From NCBI RefSeq assembly GCF_963676485.1, contig NZ_OY781114.1, positions 3,488,501 through 3,552,500 on the forward strand: a DNA stretch of 64,000 nt, written 5' to 3'. Shown here one piece after another: positions 30,005-38,503 of the stretch. The translations under genes and the position numbers were made by a program. The stretch comes from an uncultured Cohaesibacter sp. (GTDB lineage Bacteria; Pseudomonadota; Alphaproteobacteria; Rhizobiales; Cohaesibacteraceae). The notes under the pieces were generated by a model. The model made no database searches. It had not been told where the DNA came from and was given only the letters and a program-made list of their open reading frames with translations. How positions within the stretch are numbered: position 1 is the first letter of the stretch; every line of letters starts with the position of its first letter.

Positions 30005-30919
30005 TTACACCTTCTCCACTTCTGGCTTGCCAAGCAGGCCTGACGGCATGAAGATCAGCACAATTGCAAGGATCGAGAAGGCCGCCACGTCTTTATATTC
30101 AACGGAGAAGTAGCCGGACCAGAAGGTTTCGATCAAGCCGATCAGCAAACCGCCCAACATGGCGCCAGGCAATGAGCCTATGCCTCCGAGAACCGCTGCC
30201 GTGAAGGCCTTAACCCCGGCAAGGAAGCCGATATAGAAGTCGATCACACCGTAATAAAGCAGGAACATCACGCCTGCGACGGAAGCAAGCGCTGCGCCCA
30301 TGACGAAGGTCAGGGAAATGGTGCGGTCAACATTGACGCCGAGCAGGGAGGCCATTTTCTGATCCTGTTCGCAAGCGCGCTGGGCTCTGCCAAGAGATGT
30401 CCTGTTGATCAGAAGCGTGAAGCCAGCCATCAGCAATACCGTCGTGACGATGATCAGGATCTGCATGTATGACAGCTGAACCAGAAAACCATCCTTTTCC
30501 ATAATGGTGATGCCACCGGTGATTTGTGGTGGAAGCGGCTTGACGCGTGCGCCCTGAACCACCTGAACGAAGTTCTGCAGCACGATGGACATGCCGATCG
30601 CCGTGATCAACGGAGCGAGGCGGAAAGATCCGCGCAGGGGACGATAAGCAAGACGCTCGACGCCCCAGCCCCAAACCGATGTCATGAGCATGGAAACGAT
30701 AAGGACGATCAACAGTGCTACCGGAAGAAAAGTGATCCCCATGGCAGTAACCGCCAATAGTGTAATCAATGCAATGAATGCACCAACCATGAAAATGTCA
30801 CCATGGGCAAAGTTGATCATGCCGATGATGCCATATACCATGGTATAGCCGATGGCAATCAGGCCGTAAATCGACCCTAATGTGACGCCATTAATCAGCT
30901 GCTGAATAAAATATTCCAT
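30005..30919 (-). CDS. livH: Branched-chain amino-acid ABC transporter permease LivH
   Basis: 304-residue permease with about eight hydrophobic helices. It begins EYFIQQLINGVTLGSIYGLIAIGYTMVYGIIGMINFAHGD, the canonical LivH start, and carries the coupling loop TSLGRAQRACEQDQKMASLLGVN (about 173-195). First gene of the livHMGF-DUF6867-livK operon; its promoter should lie in 30920-31300. Confidence 0.96.
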   Translation of the reverse strand: MEYFIQQLINGVTLGSIYGLIAIGYTMVYGIIGMINFAHGDIFMVGAFIALITLLAVTAMGITFLPVALLIVLIVSMLMTSVWGWGVERLAYRPLRGSFRLAPLITAIGMSIVLQNFVQVVQGARVKPLPPQITGGITIMEKDGFLVQLSYMQILIIVTTVLLMAGFTLLINRTSLGRAQRACEQDQKMASLLGVNVDRTISLTFVMGAALASVAGVMFLLYYGVIDFYIGFLAGVKAFTAAVLGGIGSLPGAMLGGLLIGLIETFWSGYFSVEYKDVAAFSILAIVLIFMPSGLLGKPEVEKV

Positions 30920-31387
30920 TTGACTCGCTATTCCCGAATTCCCTGCGGCTTTGTTACCGCTTATTAGGGAGGAAGGTGTTGTTTGTTCTTATGTGAGATT
31001 TCCTCTCATTAAATTTCTAGCAAGAACTCGGATTGGATACAATTGCCTCCTTCCAAAAACAGGTCAATATTGAGCGAAGGTCGACGAAATGATGAAATTA
31101 TGATCAAGAATGGAGTTTTTGACTTATTTTTGAGCGCGAAAACTACCATATATGGGAGGTGTGATCGCGCAATAATCGGTGGTTGTGGGATAATCTTGGT
31201 TTCTTGGTCGGTTTTTGGGCATTTTTCTTCAAAATCAAGCCGGAAAGCACAGTTTTTGGTTGAATATTGAGCATGCTCATTTTTGTTTCTCAGTATGCGC
31301 TATGTAAATACCGGATATTGCGCCTTGGTACCTGTCAGTATTGACAGGACGGTTGAAAGGCGTGCAGGAATTGTCTGTCAGGAGAGA
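30920..31387. other. Divergent intergenic region livH / cueR
   Basis: About 470 bases with no credible gene. It holds a small palindrome TGAGA-GGAAA-TCTCA on the liv side (about 30990-31005, read on the minus strand) and the cueR-proximal palindrome at 31331-31348 (separate entry). Confidence 0.5.
31331..31348. promoter_or_regulatory. Palindromic operator candidate before cueR
   Basis: CCTGTCA-GTAT-TGACAGG, seven perfect pairs, 40 bases before the cueR start. It overlaps a consensus -35 hexamer TTGACA at 31341-31346. No convincing -10 box at 17-20 bases was found, so the promoter reading is tentative. Confidence 0.4.
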
Positions 31388-31780
31388 ATGATGAATATCA
31401 GTCAAGCAGCTGGAATTGCCGCTCTGCCAGCCAAGACATTGCGGTATTACGAGGATATCGGGCTGGTGGTTCCTGCGCGGCGCGAGAATGGCTACAGGGA
31501 TTATGCGGAGGAAGATCTCAACCGCCTGCGCCTCATCGGGCGGGCGCGCAAGTTGGGCTTCAGTATTGAGGAATGCCGCACGCTTCTTGCGCTTCAGGCC
31601 GACAGGCACAGGGCCAGTGCCGATGTGAAACGCATCGCTCAGGCGCATCTGAAGGAGATTGATGAAAAGATTGAGGAATTGCAGGCTTTGCGGTCAGATC
31701 TTGCGCCGCTGGTTGCTGCTTGCAAAGGAGATGAAGGGGCGGATTGCGCGATCCTGAAGGATCTTGTGCAGCCTCATTGA
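31388..31780 (+). CDS. cueR: CueR/HmrR-type MerR family copper-responsive regulator
   Basis: 130 residues: N-terminal MerR winged helix (MNISQAAGIAALPAKTLRYYEDIGLV), dimerisation helix, and a C-terminal CKGDEGADC loop. This is the CX7C metal-binding loop of CueR/HmrR, which senses Cu(I), Ag(I) or Au(I). Two ATG codons in tandem (31388 and 31391) follow AGGAGAG. No copper ATPase or oxidase gene lies next to it, so its target promoter is probably elsewhere. Confidence 0.85.
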   Translation: MMNISQAAGIAALPAKTLRYYEDIGLVVPARRENGYRDYAEEDLNRLRLIGRARKLGFSIEECRTLLALQADRHRASADVKRIAQAHLKEIDEKIEELQALRSDLAPLVAACKGDEGADCAILKDLVQPH

Positions 31781-31850
31781 TTGCTTCGCTGGATGATCCT
31801 TCACGCTTTTTGCCGGGGCAAGACGTAGGGCGGGAAGGCGAGGGACAGGG

Positions 31851-32549
31851 CTATATAAGCCCAAGCCCCTTGAAGCTTGTATGGCCATTGCGCGCGACGA
31901 TGATGTGGTCATGCAAGGTGATGCTGAGACGGTCGCATGCGTCAGAGACCTGTTGGGTCATGTCAATATCAGCCCGCGACGGGGTCGGGTCGCCGCTGGG
32001 GTGGTTGTGGACCATGATGATGGCGGTGGCTGACAGCTCCAGAGCTCGCTTGACGACTTCACGTGTGTACACCGGCGTATGGTCCACAGTGCCCGTCTGT
32101 TGCACTTCATCGGTGATGAGTGCGTTCTTCTTGTCCAGAAACAGAATGCGGAACTGTTCGATATCGTTGAAGGCCATGGTGGTGCGGCAATAGTCGATGA
32201 CCGCGTTCCATGAGGAGAGCACCGGGCGATCCTTGACGCGATCCTCGGCGAATTTGGAGGCGGCAGCGTGGATGAGCTTCAGCTCGGTGACCACGGCTTG
32301 CTTGACGCCGGGAAATTCCATCAAGAGATGATCCGGAGCCGCGATCACTTCGGCAAAGGAGCCAAAACGGGCAAGCAGATTCTTGGCGAGTGGCTTTGTA
32401 TCCCTGCGGGGAATGGCACGGAACAGGATCAGTTCGAGTAACTCGTAATCATGCAGGGCGTCAGGGCCAGAGTCGCGGAATTTCTGCCGCAACCGTTCCC
32501 TGTGACCCACATAATGAGGCTGGCCTGCCGCGTCTTTCAGCTCACCCAT
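31851..32549 (-). CDS. radC: RadC/JAB domain protein
   Basis: 232 residues: a helix-hairpin-helix N-terminal region (about 20-95) and a JAMM/MPN metal-dependent domain with [14 protein letters not shown] (about 185-198), where two His and one Asp would bind zinc. Despite its name, its role in repair is not established. It lies 15 bases downstream of map in the same direction; radC-map-sfsA is a common alphaproteobacterial order. Confidence 0.92.
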   Translation of the reverse strand: MGELKDAAGQPHYVGHRERLRQKFRDSGPDALHDYELLELILFRAIPRRDTKPLAKNLLARFGSFAEVIAAPDHLLMEFPGVKQAVVTELKLIHAAASKFAEDRVKDRPVLSSWNAVIDYCRTTMAFNDIEQFRILFLDKKNALITDEVQQTGTVDHTPVYTREVVKRALELSATAIIMVHNHPSGDPTPSRADIDMTQQVSDACDRLSITLHDHIIVARNGHTSFKGLGLI

Positions 32550-32564
32550 TGGCCGCTCTTTCCC

Positions 32565-33395
32565 TCAGGTTACGTTATAAGGGGGCTTGTCCAGCCCTTC
32601 CGGCGACAGGGTGAAGATTTCACAGCCCGTTTCCGTGATGCCAAGTGAATGCTCGAACTGGGCCGACAGGCTTTTGTCACGCGTAACGGCCGTCCAGCCA
32701 TCCTTGAGCACCTTGACGTGCGGCTTGCCCAGATTGATCATCGGTTCGATGGTGAAAATCATACCCGGTTTCAGCTCGATGCTTTCCCCCCAGCTGCCAT
32801 AATGCAGAATATTAGGGGCATCATGGAAGAGACGACCGACACCGTGCCCGCAGAAATCACGCACCACACCGCAGCGCTCGCCTTCGGCATATTCCTGAAT
32901 GGCCGCGCCAATGTCGCCGGTGGTTTTGCCGGGCTTGGCCTGTTCAATCCCGATCATCAGGGCATTGTAGGTTACGTCGATCAGACGCTCCGGGGCGCGT
33001 TTGATCTCTCCGACCGGATACATGCGCGAGCTGTCGCCATACCAGCCATCCAGAATATAGGTGACATCGACATTGACGATGTCCCCTTCCTTGAGTGGCT
33101 TTTCGTTGGGAATGCCATGACAAACCACATGATTGATCGAGGTGCAGGTATAGTTCCTGTAACCGCGATAATTCAGCGTGGCCGGAAGCGCATTATTTTC
33201 TTCCCCGAAATCTCGAATGAAATCGTCGATCACCTTTGTCGGGACGCCTGGCTTGACGAGCTTTGCGACACCATCAAGAGCCCGTGCGGCAAGCTGCCCG
33301 GCGCGGCGCATGCCTTCGAAATCCTCTTGACTGTAAAGGCGGATATCTCCGGTGTTGCGCAGAGGGGCGCTATCGGCATCAATGTAATTTACCAT
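32565..33395 (-). CDS. map: Type I methionine aminopeptidase
   Basis: Removes the N-terminal methionine from new proteins. 276 residues from ATG 33395. Metal ligands are visible in order: VNVDVTYILDGWYGDSSRM (Asp pair), GHGVGRLFHDAPNI (His), TIEPMI (Glu) and HSLGITETG (final Glu). The substrate His lies in VVCHGIPNE. Longer upstream starts are unconserved. It lies between sfsA and radC. Confidence 0.96.
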   Translation of the reverse strand: MVNYIDADSAPLRNTGDIRLYSQEDFEGMRRAGQLAARALDGVAKLVKPGVPTKVIDDFIRDFGEENNALPATLNYRGYRNYTCTSINHVVCHGIPNEKPLKEGDIVNVDVTYILDGWYGDSSRMYPVGEIKRAPERLIDVTYNALMIGIEQAKPGKTTGDIGAAIQEYAEGERCGVVRDFCGHGVGRLFHDAPNILHYGSWGESIELKPGMIFTIEPMINLGKPHVKVLKDGWTAVTRDKSLSAQFEHSLGITETGCEIFTLSPEGLDKPPYNVT

Positions 33396-33543
33396 CTCAG
33401 GTCTTTCCGAAATCAGTTGTTTTCCTATGGATATCCCCCTATGAGCAATTGTGCAAACCGGAATCAACATTTTTTGGGTGGGATTGGCCTCTTGTCGGCG
33501 CTGCGTAAGTGGACGAGCCCTTCCTGCTGGCTTATGAGGTGGC

Positions 33544-34263
33544 TCAATCGGGGGCAGGGGGCTGTTTTGCAAAGGGTATGGCGTGGGTCAAGTTAATCTC
33601 GCTATGAGAAATGGCACACATATATACGATGGCTTCCACGCCGGCGTTCGTTGCCAGCCGGAAGGCTTCCGCATAGGCCGGATCGATATCGCTTGCCAGC
33701 GCAAAGCGATCGGCGTCCGTTCTCTGGACCAGATAGAGCATGACGGCACGATGCCCTTGTTTGACCATGTCGGCCAATTCGCCCAGATGCTTGGCGCCCC
33801 GCTTGGTTACCGAATCGGGAAATTCCGCGAGCCCCTGTTCGCGCAACAGGTGCACATTCTTGACCTCGACATAACAATCGGGCTTGCCTTCATCCTGCAA
33901 CAAGAGGTCGATGCGGCTGTTCTTGCCATATTTCACCTCGCGCCGCAGGGTTTCATAGCCTGTAAGCTCTGCGATGCGTCCCTCAAGAATGGCTTCTTCT
34001 ACGATGTGGTTGGGATGGCTGGTGTTGATGCCGATCATCGCATTGTCAAATTCGCTGAGTTCCCAGCTATAGGCCAGCTTGCGCTTGGGATTGTCCGATT
34101 TTGACAGCCAGACTCGGGTGCCTTGGTCCTTGAGGCCAAGCATGGAGCCGGGATTGGCGCAATGCGCTGTTATCACCGTTCCATCATCCAGTTCGACATC
34201 GGCAAGAAAGCGCTTGTATCGCTGGATGAGATGGCCCGGAATGAGTGGCTTTTCAAATTTCAT
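33544..34263 (-). CDS. sfsA: SfsA family DNA/RNA nuclease-like protein
   Basis: 239 residues starting MKFEKPLIPGHLIQRYKRFLADVELDDG, with an OB-like N-terminal half, then a PD-(D/E)XK-like core: RIDLLLQD and CYVEVKNVHL (about 108-135). Named for sugar fermentation stimulation in E. coli; later work suggests nuclease activity. The ATG at 34263 is chosen over an upstream one at 34293 by homology. Confidence 0.93.
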   Translation of the reverse strand: MKFEKPLIPGHLIQRYKRFLADVELDDGTVITAHCANPGSMLGLKDQGTRVWLSKSDNPKRKLAYSWELSEFDNAMIGINTSHPNHIVEEAILEGRIAELTGYETLRREVKYGKNSRIDLLLQDEGKPDCYVEVKNVHLLREQGLAEFPDSVTKRGAKHLGELADMVKQGHRAVMLYLVQRTDADRFALASDIDPAYAEAFRLATNAGVEAIVYMCAISHSEINLTHAIPFAKQPPAPD

Positions 34264-34472
34264 GTTATGGCTTTGCTTTTGACTTTCGATCACTATCAGT
34301 TCGCACTATAAGCATGCATGGCATTTTTGCCACCTTGCTGCGTGCAGGTTGGGCGGCAAAAACAAGCCAGTCGAATGGATAGTCCCCAAAATGGGGCACC
34401 CGGGCGAGATATCTTGCCTTGCCCGGAGCGATCAGGTTCGGGATCGCACGAAATTATGAGAGAGATAGAGCA

Positions 34473-35231
34473 ATGACTAAAGAGTTGATCACGGCAGCCG
34501 TTCTGGTAATTGGCGACGAAATCCTTTCCGGACGCACCAAGGACAAGAATATCGGATTCATTGCGGACTATCTCACCCAGTTGGGCATCGACCTCAGGGA
34601 GGTGCGCGTTGTTGCCGATGATCAGGACGCGATTGTCGAAGCGGTCAATGCGCTGCGCGCCCGGTGGACATATGTGTTCACCAGCGGCGGCATCGGGCCA
34701 ACACATGATGATATCACCGCAGATGCCATGGCGGCAGCGTTCGGCGTTGGTATCGATCATGATCCGCGGGCCATGGCCATTTTGGAAGCCCATTATGCAA
34801 AATCGCCCGACATGGAATTCAACGAAGCGCGCAAGCGGATGGCCCGCATCCCCTTCGGTGCGGATCTGATTGAAAACAGGGTTTCCAGCGCGCCGGGTTT
34901 CCGGTTGGAAAATGTGCATGTCATGGCCGGTGTGCCGTCCGTCATGCAGGCGATGATGGATGCCATCGCGCCAACGCTCAAGACCAATGCGCAAGTGATG
35001 AGCGAGACCATTGACAGCGGCGTGGGAGAAGGCCTTGTTGCCGGTCCTCTGGCGGATCTTGCCAAGGATCATCCCAATGTGGTGATCGGGTCTTACCCCT
35101 ATATGCGCGAAGATCTGTTCGCAACGAATATCGTTATGCGTTCTCGCTCGCGGGAAGATCTGGACAATGCGGCCAAGGCCGTGCATGACATGCTTCAAAC
35201 ATTAAAAGGGCAGAAGCAGGCACAGGTCTAG
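34473..35231 (+). CDS. Molybdopterin-binding (CinA N-terminal/MoaB-like) protein
   Basis: 252 residues. The N-terminal 170 are a MoaB/MogA-like fold with VIGDEILSGRTKDKN and TSGGIGPTHDDITADA (about 70-85), the classic molybdopterin-binding loop. The C-terminal amidase domain of full CinA is absent. These short forms are frequent in alphaproteobacteria; the in vivo substrate is unclear. ATG 34473 follows GAGAGATAGAG. Whether it links to the modEABC operon far upstream is unknown. Confidence 0.85.
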   Translation: MTKELITAAVLVIGDEILSGRTKDKNIGFIADYLTQLGIDLREVRVVADDQDAIVEAVNALRARWTYVFTSGGIGPTHDDITADAMAAAFGVGIDHDPRAMAILEAHYAKSPDMEFNEARKRMARIPFGADLIENRVSSAPGFRLENVHVMAGVPSVMQAMMDAIAPTLKTNAQVMSETIDSGVGEGLVAGPLADLAKDHPNVVIGSYPYMREDLFATNIVMRSRSREDLDNAAKAVHDMLQTLKGQKQAQV

Positions 35232-35292
35232 TTCTGTCTGGCTTCAGTGAGTTGAAACGCACTCGTAAAGGAAAGAAAAAAGGAACACCACC

Positions 35293-35787
35293 ATGTCCGA
35301 ACCATCCTCCAACGCTTTCCCGGTGTATTGGGAACAATTCCATCGGGACTGTCGCGCGCTGGCTTGGCGTCTGAAAGGCGTTTCCGAGTGGAAAGCAATT
35401 GTTTGCATTACGCGTGGCGGTCTTGTGCCTGCTGCCATCATTGCCCGAGAACTTGAAGTGCGGATGATCGATACCGTCTGCGTCGCTTCGTACCATGATT
35501 ATGAAAGTCAGGGTGAAATGCAGGTTCTAAAGCCGATCGATCCGTCTGTAATTGACGTGGAAGGGGGCGAAGGCGAGGGGGTCCTGATCATTGATGATCT
35601 GGTTGACACCGGCAAAACCGCCAAGGTGGTGCGTGCCATGCTGCCGAAGGCGCATTTTGCAACGGTTTATGCCAAGCCGAAAGGGCGCCCTCTGGTGGAT
35701 ACCTTCGTTACAGAGGTTTCCCAGGATACCTGGATTTATTTCCCATGGGACATGGGGCTGCAGTTCCAGGCGCCAATCGCGAAATAG
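35293..35787 (+). CDS. gpt: Xanthine phosphoribosyltransferase
   Basis: Purine salvage enzyme transferring phosphoribose from PRPP to xanthine and guanine. 164 residues with the PRPP loop [18 protein letters not shown] (about 97-114), [16 protein letters not shown] near residue 40 and the C-terminal WIYFPWDMG base-binding segment. Purine-rich AAGGAAAGAAAAAAGGA precedes the ATG. Last host protein gene before the prophage. Confidence 0.95.
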   Translation: MSEPSSNAFPVYWEQFHRDCRALAWRLKGVSEWKAIVCITRGGLVPAAIIARELEVRMIDTVCVASYHDYESQGEMQVLKPIDPSVIDVEGGEGEGVLIIDDLVDTGKTAKVVRAMLPKAHFATVYAKPKGRPLVDTFVTEVSQDTWIYFPWDMGLQFQAPIAK

Positions 35788-35848
35788 GCTTCCCATCGTC
35801 GGATGCCTTGTCTTGGCTGTCCGGTTTATTTCTATGTGCTCATGCAAC

Positions 35849-35880
35849 AAAAAAGCAGTTCTTTATGGGCTGCTTTTTTG
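35849..35880 (+). terminator. Terminator after gpt
   Basis: AAAAAAGCAG (35849-35858) and exact complement CTGCTTTTTT (35870-35879) around an 11-base loop, 62 bases after the gpt stop. Confidence 0.85.
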
Positions 35881-35990
35881 TTGGCGTGGCTTCTGATTGT
35901 GCTCTATCGCGATTGGGGCTTGTGGATTGCGCAAAAGCCATTGCTTGCAATTGCATGAGATGCGCATTAGCAATGAGCGAACCAACCTTC

Positions 35991-36076
35991 GCGGGCGTGA
36001 TGGAATTGGTAGACATACAGGACTTAAAATCCTGAGGCCCTAGGCCGTGCGGGTTCGATTCCCGCCGCCCGTACCA
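35991..36076 (+). tRNA. tRNA-Leu (anticodon TAA)
   Basis: 86-base class II tRNA. The acceptor stem GCGGGCG pairs with CGCCCGT, the anticodon arm is CAGGA-CTTAAAA-TCCTG with anticodon TAA, the variable arm is long (GAGGCCCTAGGCCGT), the T arm is CGGGTTCGATTCCCG, and CCA is encoded (36074-36076). The prophage integrase gene starts 134 bases downstream, so the 3' half is the likely attB/attL core, regenerated intact by the insertion. Confidence 0.97.
36032..36076. other. Likely attL of the prophage (tRNA-Leu 3' half)
   Basis: Phage sequence begins immediately after the tRNA, with an integrase 134 bases on. Integrases of this kind usually cross over in the anticodon or T arm and restore the tRNA 3' end. 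The exact core cannot be set because attR lies beyond base 64000. Confidence 0.5.
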
Positions 36077-36210
36077 AAATTCTCCATTGAAAATCGCTAT
36101 TTAATAAATAAAATCAACCACTTAGTTGGCGTGTCGTATTTTGTGTCTTGATGTGCTTCGCGTTTCTGTGTATCAAAATGGGTATCATTTTGAGTATCAA
36201 GGGGCGAAAA

Positions 36211-37554
36211 ATGGAACGTGAAGATCGATTTTTGCAGCAGCGTGGGAAGCGCTGGTATTATGTCCGGCGCGTTCCTATCGATCTCGCCTCCCACTATTCC
36301 GCCAAATATATTCGCAAGCGTTTGAAAACATCAGACTTGGCCGAAGCTCGCATTAGGCGTGATGCAATGGAGCATGCCGATGATGCCCTTTGGGCAGATA
36401 TGAGAATGGACGGTCAGGCGAGTGATGTAGCATCTCGGCGCTATGACCAAGCAATCAATCGGGCAGTTGCGCTTAGCTACAAATATGTTCCTGCATCCGA
36501 ATTGGCGTCGGGCGCGGACCTTGCCGAGATCGTTAAGCGTGTTGAAGATCTGCCTGCAGGTGGAGACTACAGTAAGGCTAACTCTGATGCGCTGCTGGGC
36601 CGTGTTTCTAAGCCTGATATTAGCTTGGCGGATGCATTCAAGGTTTTGCGTGATGAGATCCGGGCTCATGAATTGGCCAGCAAAGACGAGGAAGGCAAAG
36701 AGGACTGGATCAAACTCAAGCAGATGTCTATTGATTTGTTCATTGAGGTCTGTGGCGATATCCCTATCGGAGCAATCAGCCGGGAGGACGGGCGTACCTT
36801 CTTCAACTACTGGAAAGAGCGTGTCTTGGGCAAGAGCGGAACCAAGATCACTGGCAAGTATGCAAACCGCCATATCGGCAATCTGCGCTCTTTGCTGAGG
36901 GACTATTGGGCTTATGTCGGGGAAGATCATCAGAACCCCTTTGAGGGTTTCTCCTTCGGGGAAAAACAGAAGGGGCAGAGAATTCCTCTTCGGGTATCCC
37001 AGATAGACACTTTGTTCCTGAAGCCTGGTGTTTTTCAGAAAATGAACCTTGAGGCGCGTCTCATTGCCTACATGATGATTGAAACCGGCGCGAGGATGAG
37101 CGAGATAGCCACTCTCGAGGCAGAAGACTTCAAATTGGAGGGGGACTATCCTCACCTCATGATCTTTGAACGTGAGGGCCGTATTCTCAAGACAGGGAAC
37201 TCCAACAGGATTTTGCCTCTGGTCGGGATTTCTCTGGAAGCTGCCAAGATTGCGGAGAAGGTCGGTGGCTTTCCGCACTATCGCCCCAGGCGAAAGGGGC
37301 TTTCCACGACGCTCAATAAGTTTTGCCGTGAAAATCAGTTCTTCGAAGCCGGGCAGTCCATGTACAGCATCCGACACTCGTTCGAAGATAGGATGAAAGA
37401 GGCTGATGTAGACGTGGAAATGCGAAAGTACCTCATGGGGCACGAGATCGACCGCGAGAAGTATGGCTCGTTTGCAAGCCTGAAGAAGAAGTGGGAAGCG
37501 GTGAAGAAGATTGAGCTGCCGTTTGATCCGGCGCTTTTTAAAGATATTTGCTGA
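36211..37554 (+). CDS. int: Prophage tyrosine integrase
   Basis: 447 residues from ATG 36211 (GGGGCG eight bases before). It has an N-terminal DUF6538-like start (FLQQRGKRWYYVRRVP), a SAM-like core-binding region (about 165-270) and a C-terminal catalytic domain. The pentad is visible: Arg in IETGARMSEIA (about 313), an H/R pair in YSIRHSFEDRM (about 390), His in LMGHEIDRE (about 412) and nucleophile Tyr in EKYGS (about 420). Directed away from the tRNA-Leu attachment site. Confidence 0.93.
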   Translation: MEREDRFLQQRGKRWYYVRRVPIDLASHYSAKYIRKRLKTSDLAEARIRRDAMEHADDALWADMRMDGQASDVASRRYDQAINRAVALSYKYVPASELASGADLAEIVKRVEDLPAGGDYSKANSDALLGRVSKPDISLADAFKVLRDEIRAHELASKDEEGKEDWIKLKQMSIDLFIEVCGDIPIGAISREDGRTFFNYWKERVLGKSGTKITGKYANRHIGNLRSLLRDYWAYVGEDHQNPFEGFSFGEKQKGQRIPLRVSQIDTLFLKPGVFQKMNLEARLIAYMMIETGARMSEIATLEAEDFKLEGDYPHLMIFEREGRILKTGNSNRILPLVGISLEAAKIAEKVGGFPHYRPRRKGLSTTLNKFCRENQFFEAGQSMYSIRHSFEDRMKEADVDVEMRKYLMGHEIDREKYGSFASLKKKWEAVKKIELPFDPALFKDIC

Positions 37555-37702
37555 AGGGGTCTTCAGTTCTGGCAGCGTATTCTTTTTCCAGTCTCTCAAG
37601 CAGGCAATAGTGAGCAGGGTGCGGGTCGATCTTGTGGATCTGAGCCAGCTTCACAATGGCGGCATGTATCCGCTCTGCTGTGATGTGTTCCTGCTGTTTC
37701 AT
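37538..37702 (-). CDS. 54-residue prophage protein overlapping the integrase end
   Basis: Starts with ATG 37702 and stops at TAA 37538; its last 17 bases overlap the 3' end of int on the opposite strand. The protein is helical and charged (start MKQQEHITAERIHAAIVKLA, with HPAHYCLLERLEKEYAAR near the end) with evenly spread composition. Last gene of the leftward early operon. Its size and position beside int would suit an excisionase or recombination directionality factor, but no helix-turn-helix is clear, so no function is assigned. Confidence 0.55.
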   Translation of the reverse strand: MKQQEHITAERIHAAIVKLAQIHKIDPHPAHYCLLERLEKEYAARTEDPFSKYL

Positions 37703-37795
37703 TATCGTTTCTATTTAATGGTTATTCGGAGGCTCTGAAGGCTTTTCCTGCTTGCCATTCTTTCACGGCTTAATGCGCTTATGGTCTTCCGGTGC

Positions 37796-37819
37796 TTGGT
37801 GGCACTGCAATGCCACCAA
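37796..37819. repeat. Perfect hairpin between the Tad2-like gene and the 54-residue gene
   Basis: TTGGTGGCA-CTGCAA-TGCCACCAA, nine perfect pairs. A second inverted repeat, CGGACCTT ... AAGGTCCG, lies just beyond it (about 37838-37884). Both fall in a 189-base gap of the leftward operon and may attenuate or process the transcript. Confidence 0.5.
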
Positions 37820-37891
37820 ATTTAGCGCGCCTACGGAGACGGACCTTTGTTCAACCGACTCGCTGTAGGAAGGTCCGGCACCGCAAAGGGG

Positions 37892-38380
37892 TTAGTTCAC
37901 AATCATCCAGTCTTCAGCGAGTGCATCGCTTCCAGATGGAGCCCAGGTGGCAACAGATCCGTCTGCCGTTTTCAGATCAATGTGAGGACGATAGGAAATG
38001 GGATGACCTTCCGGATAGATCCCGAGAAGGGGAGCCCGGTTTACCTTGAACTCACTGCTAGGAACCAGATAGGCAAACATGCCAATGCCATTCCAGCCAG
38101 CGCGAGCAACCTTGCAACCCGCTTTGAGGGCTTCAAGAGCATGTCCAAACGTCATTGATCCGGTTGGCTGATATGCTTTTTCAAACTGCTCTTTGGGCGA
38201 CCACGAGATATATCCTTCATGATCTGGGTGGTTGGATTTTCCCCCGTCTATATATTCGACAAGTAAACCTTCATCGGTCCCGTCTTCGTCTTCGGGCAGC
38301 TTCCAACCGCGATAGTCGTTATACTCTTGCCGTGTCATTGGTCTGGCTTGGACCAGTTTAGTTCCGTAAAACTTTTGCAT
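37892..38380 (-). CDS. DUF2829 (Tad2-like) phage protein with N-terminal extension
   Basis: 162 residues from ATG 38380. Residues 1-72 form a phage-specific module (start MQKFYGTKLVQARPMTRQEY, with GYISWSPKEQFEKAY). Residues 75-162 match DUF2829: MTFGHALEALKAGCKVARAGWNG, a beta-rich centre with YRPHIDLKTADGSVATWAPS, and a final SDALAEDWMIVN. DUF2829 is the family of Tad2, the anti-Thoeris protein that sequesters the cyclic ADP-ribose-type signal made by ThsB. The resemblance is clear; sponge activity is inferred. It lies in the early-left operon, where counter-defence genes are expected. Confidence 0.75.
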   Translation of the reverse strand: MQKFYGTKLVQARPMTRQEYNDYRGWKLPEDEDGTDEGLLVEYIDGGKSNHPDHEGYISWSPKEQFEKAYQPTGSMTFGHALEALKAGCKVARAGWNGIGMFAYLVPSSEFKVNRAPLLGIYPEGHPISYRPHIDLKTADGSVATWAPSGSDALAEDWMIVN

Positions 38381-38503
38381 TGCTCTCTCCGTTTTGAAGG
38401 GTGCCGGTACTCTCCCGGCTGTCACGCCTGATATGAGGTGGCTACCCCGCGACAAGCGTGGATGCGGCAAACAATCATGGAGATGCCCGCCGCGGGGAAT
38501 TGG

